Assembly: GCA_023412195.1 (NCBI GenBank)
Contig: JAEYNZ010000017.1
Location: forward strand, 1 to 8,289
DNA length: 8,289 bases
Reading direction: 5' to 3'
Origin: Bacteroidota bacterium
GTDB taxonomy: Bacteria > Bacteroidota > Bacteroidia > Bacteroidales > Prolixibacteraceae
The notes below the pieces were generated by a model. It worked only from the letters and a program-made list of their open reading frames with translations, did no database searches and was not told where the DNA came from. Position numbers and translations under genes: made by a program. How positions within the stretch are numbered: the stretch's first letter is position 1; each line of letters opens with the position of its first letter. Positions 7,377 to 8,289 of this stretch are shown here, one piece after another.

Positions 7377-7450
7377 TATTTACATTTCTTAAAAGAAATA
7401 TGTGAATCATTAACTAATCTTACCTTATTAAAAAAAATTACCAATATACC
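7377..7450. other. Longest intergenic gap, AT-rich, with a small inverted repeat
   Basis: This 74-nt gap between the Wzi-like gene and the phosphoribosyltransferase-like gene is the longest gene-free stretch in the window. It contains a perfect inverted repeat at 7384-7399 (ATTTCTT, two A, AAGAAAT). As RNA this gives at most a 6-bp AT-only stem with a 4-nt loop and no following U-tract, so it is not a convincing terminator. No clear Bacteroidota -33/-7 promoter (TTTG and TAnnTTTG) was found. It could be an operator or chance in AT-rich DNA. Confidence 0.3.
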
Positions 7451-8289
7451 ATGAACTACAGATCCTACCAAAATTTATCAGACGATATAAGAAGGAATAT
7501 TCATAAACTGGAAAAGTATAAAATTGATTTAGTCGTGGGAATACCAAGGAGTGGGATGATTCCGGCTTATATGATCTCATTACACCTTAATGTTAATTGC
7601 ACAGACTTTTATTCTTTCATAGAAAACAGGTCGTTGTATAAAGGCCATAGACAATTAAGAAATAATGGCGAAGTCCAATTATTTCCCCACGATCACAAAA
7701 ATATCCTATTGGTAGATGACAGTATATTTACCGGAAATGCTATGAAAGAAAAAAAATCTCTGATTACCGGAAATCTGAAATATAAAATTACAACATTAGC
7801 TATTTATTCCTCTGAACAAAAAAGGGATGATGTTGATTGTTTTTTTTTATATTTACCAACTCCAAGGCTTTTTGAATGGAATATGTTTCACAGTCAAGCA
7901 TTAATCTTGTGCTGTATAAATTTAGATGGAGTAATATGTAAAGATCCCACCAGTTCCGAAGATGATGATGGCGAAAACTATATAAACTTTTTAAAGAATG
8001 CAATCCCATTTATTCTGCCTACCTATAAAATTCATTCCCTGGTCACCAACAGGCTTGAAAAATACAGAAGTGAAACTGAAAGTTGGTTAAAAAATCATGG
8101 GATTATTTATGATAATTTAATAATGCTTGATCTGCCGAGTAAGGAAGAAAGGCAAAAACAGGAAATATATGGGAAAAATAAAGCCCGGTATTATAAAAAT
8201 TCGAATACCCGGTTATTTATTGAAAGCAGTTATTTTGAGGCAAAAGAAATATGTTTATTATCAGGAAAAGATGTTTATTGTGTCGAAAC
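7451..8289 (+). CDS. Phosphoribosyltransferase-like / HAD-like two-domain protein, 3' end outside window
   Basis: The reading frame from ATG 7451 stays open to the right edge (279 codons). Residues 1 to about 145 resemble a type I phosphoribosyltransferase: VVGIPRSGMIPA (28-39) fits the early loop, and ILLVDDSIFTGNAM (85-98) fits the PRPP-binding motif with both acidic residues (Asp89, Asp90) and T-G, although the hydroxyl residue usually seen after the Gly is replaced. Residues about 150-279 look like a HAD-type domain: CCINLDGVICKDP (153-165) matches motif I (D-x-D-G), but the first Asp, the normal nucleophile, is Asn157; LVTNRLEKYR (197-206) matches the motif II region; LFIESSYFEAKEI with LLSGKDVYCVE near the edge fits the C-terminal part. 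Similar fusions occur in polysaccharide loci, where their reaction is not established to my knowledge. ATG 7451 is the natural start, 74 nt after the Wzi-like gene, with no Shine-Dalgarno. Confidence 0.8.
   Translation, partial: MNYRSYQNLSDDIRRNIHKLEKYKIDLVVGIPRSGMIPAYMISLHLNVNCTDFYSFIENRSLYKGHRQLRNNGEVQLFPHDHKNILLVDDSIFTGNAMKEKKSLITGNLKYKITTLAIYSSEQKRDDVDCFFLYLPTPRLFEWNMFHSQALILCCINLDGVICKDPTSSEDDDGENYINFLKNAIPFILPTYKIHSLVTNRLEKYRSETESWLKNHGIIYDNLIMLDLPSKEERQKQEIYGKNKARYYKNSNTRLFIESSYFEAKEICLLSGKDVYCVE

Noticed and set aside
7800..8009. Short reverse-strand open frame within the phosphoribosyltransferase/HAD gene
   Set aside because: The + strand frame carries clear PRTase and HAD motifs through this stretch; the reverse frame has none.

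Overview
The window reads as part of a surface polysaccharide (capsule/exopolysaccharide) locus from a member of the Bacteroidota. The reasons are AT-rich DNA, starts that mostly lack a Shine-Dalgarno sequence, and the Wza-Wzc-Wzi arrangement in the form typical of that phylum: a short Wza-like lipoprotein, a fused Wzz/BY-kinase with a Gly-Tyr tail, and a Wzi-type outer-membrane barrel. The genus cannot be told from the sequence; an order such as Bacteroidales is only a guess. All seven supported genes lie on the + strand and probably form one transcription unit, since the gaps range from a 4-nt overlap to 74 nt.

Left part (1-2635): the 3' end of a nucleotidyltransferase of the uncharacterised NTP_transf_5 type, a 90-residue PqqD-like protein, and a 577-residue ABC exporter half-transporter without a peptidase domain. 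In other genomes this trio accompanies ribosomally made modified peptides (lasso-type clusters) or the poorly understood HprK-related/PqqD cassettes seen beside exopolysaccharide genes. No precursor peptide, asparagine-synthase-like cyclase, leader protease or kinase is visible here; if present, they lie upstream of the window.

Middle part (2688-7376): a polysaccharide export lipoprotein (Wza-like, Poly_export plus SLBB), a translationally coupled polysaccharide co-polymerase/tyrosine autokinase (Wzc-like), and an outer-membrane capsule assembly barrel (Wzi-like). Together they would control chain length, carry the polymer through the periplasm and outer membrane, and hold it at the surface. 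The Wzc tail has nine tyrosines in a (Gly-Tyr)n array encoded by imperfect hexanucleotide repeats.

Right part (7451-8289): the first 279 codons of a two-domain protein, a phosphoribosyltransferase-like domain followed by a HAD-like domain whose expected nucleophilic Asp reads as Asn. The gene continues past the window edge. Glycosyltransferases, flippase and polymerase are not present here and presumably follow.

No tRNA, rRNA, CRISPR array, insertion sequence or convincing rho-independent terminator was seen. No gene-free stretch exceeds 75 bases.
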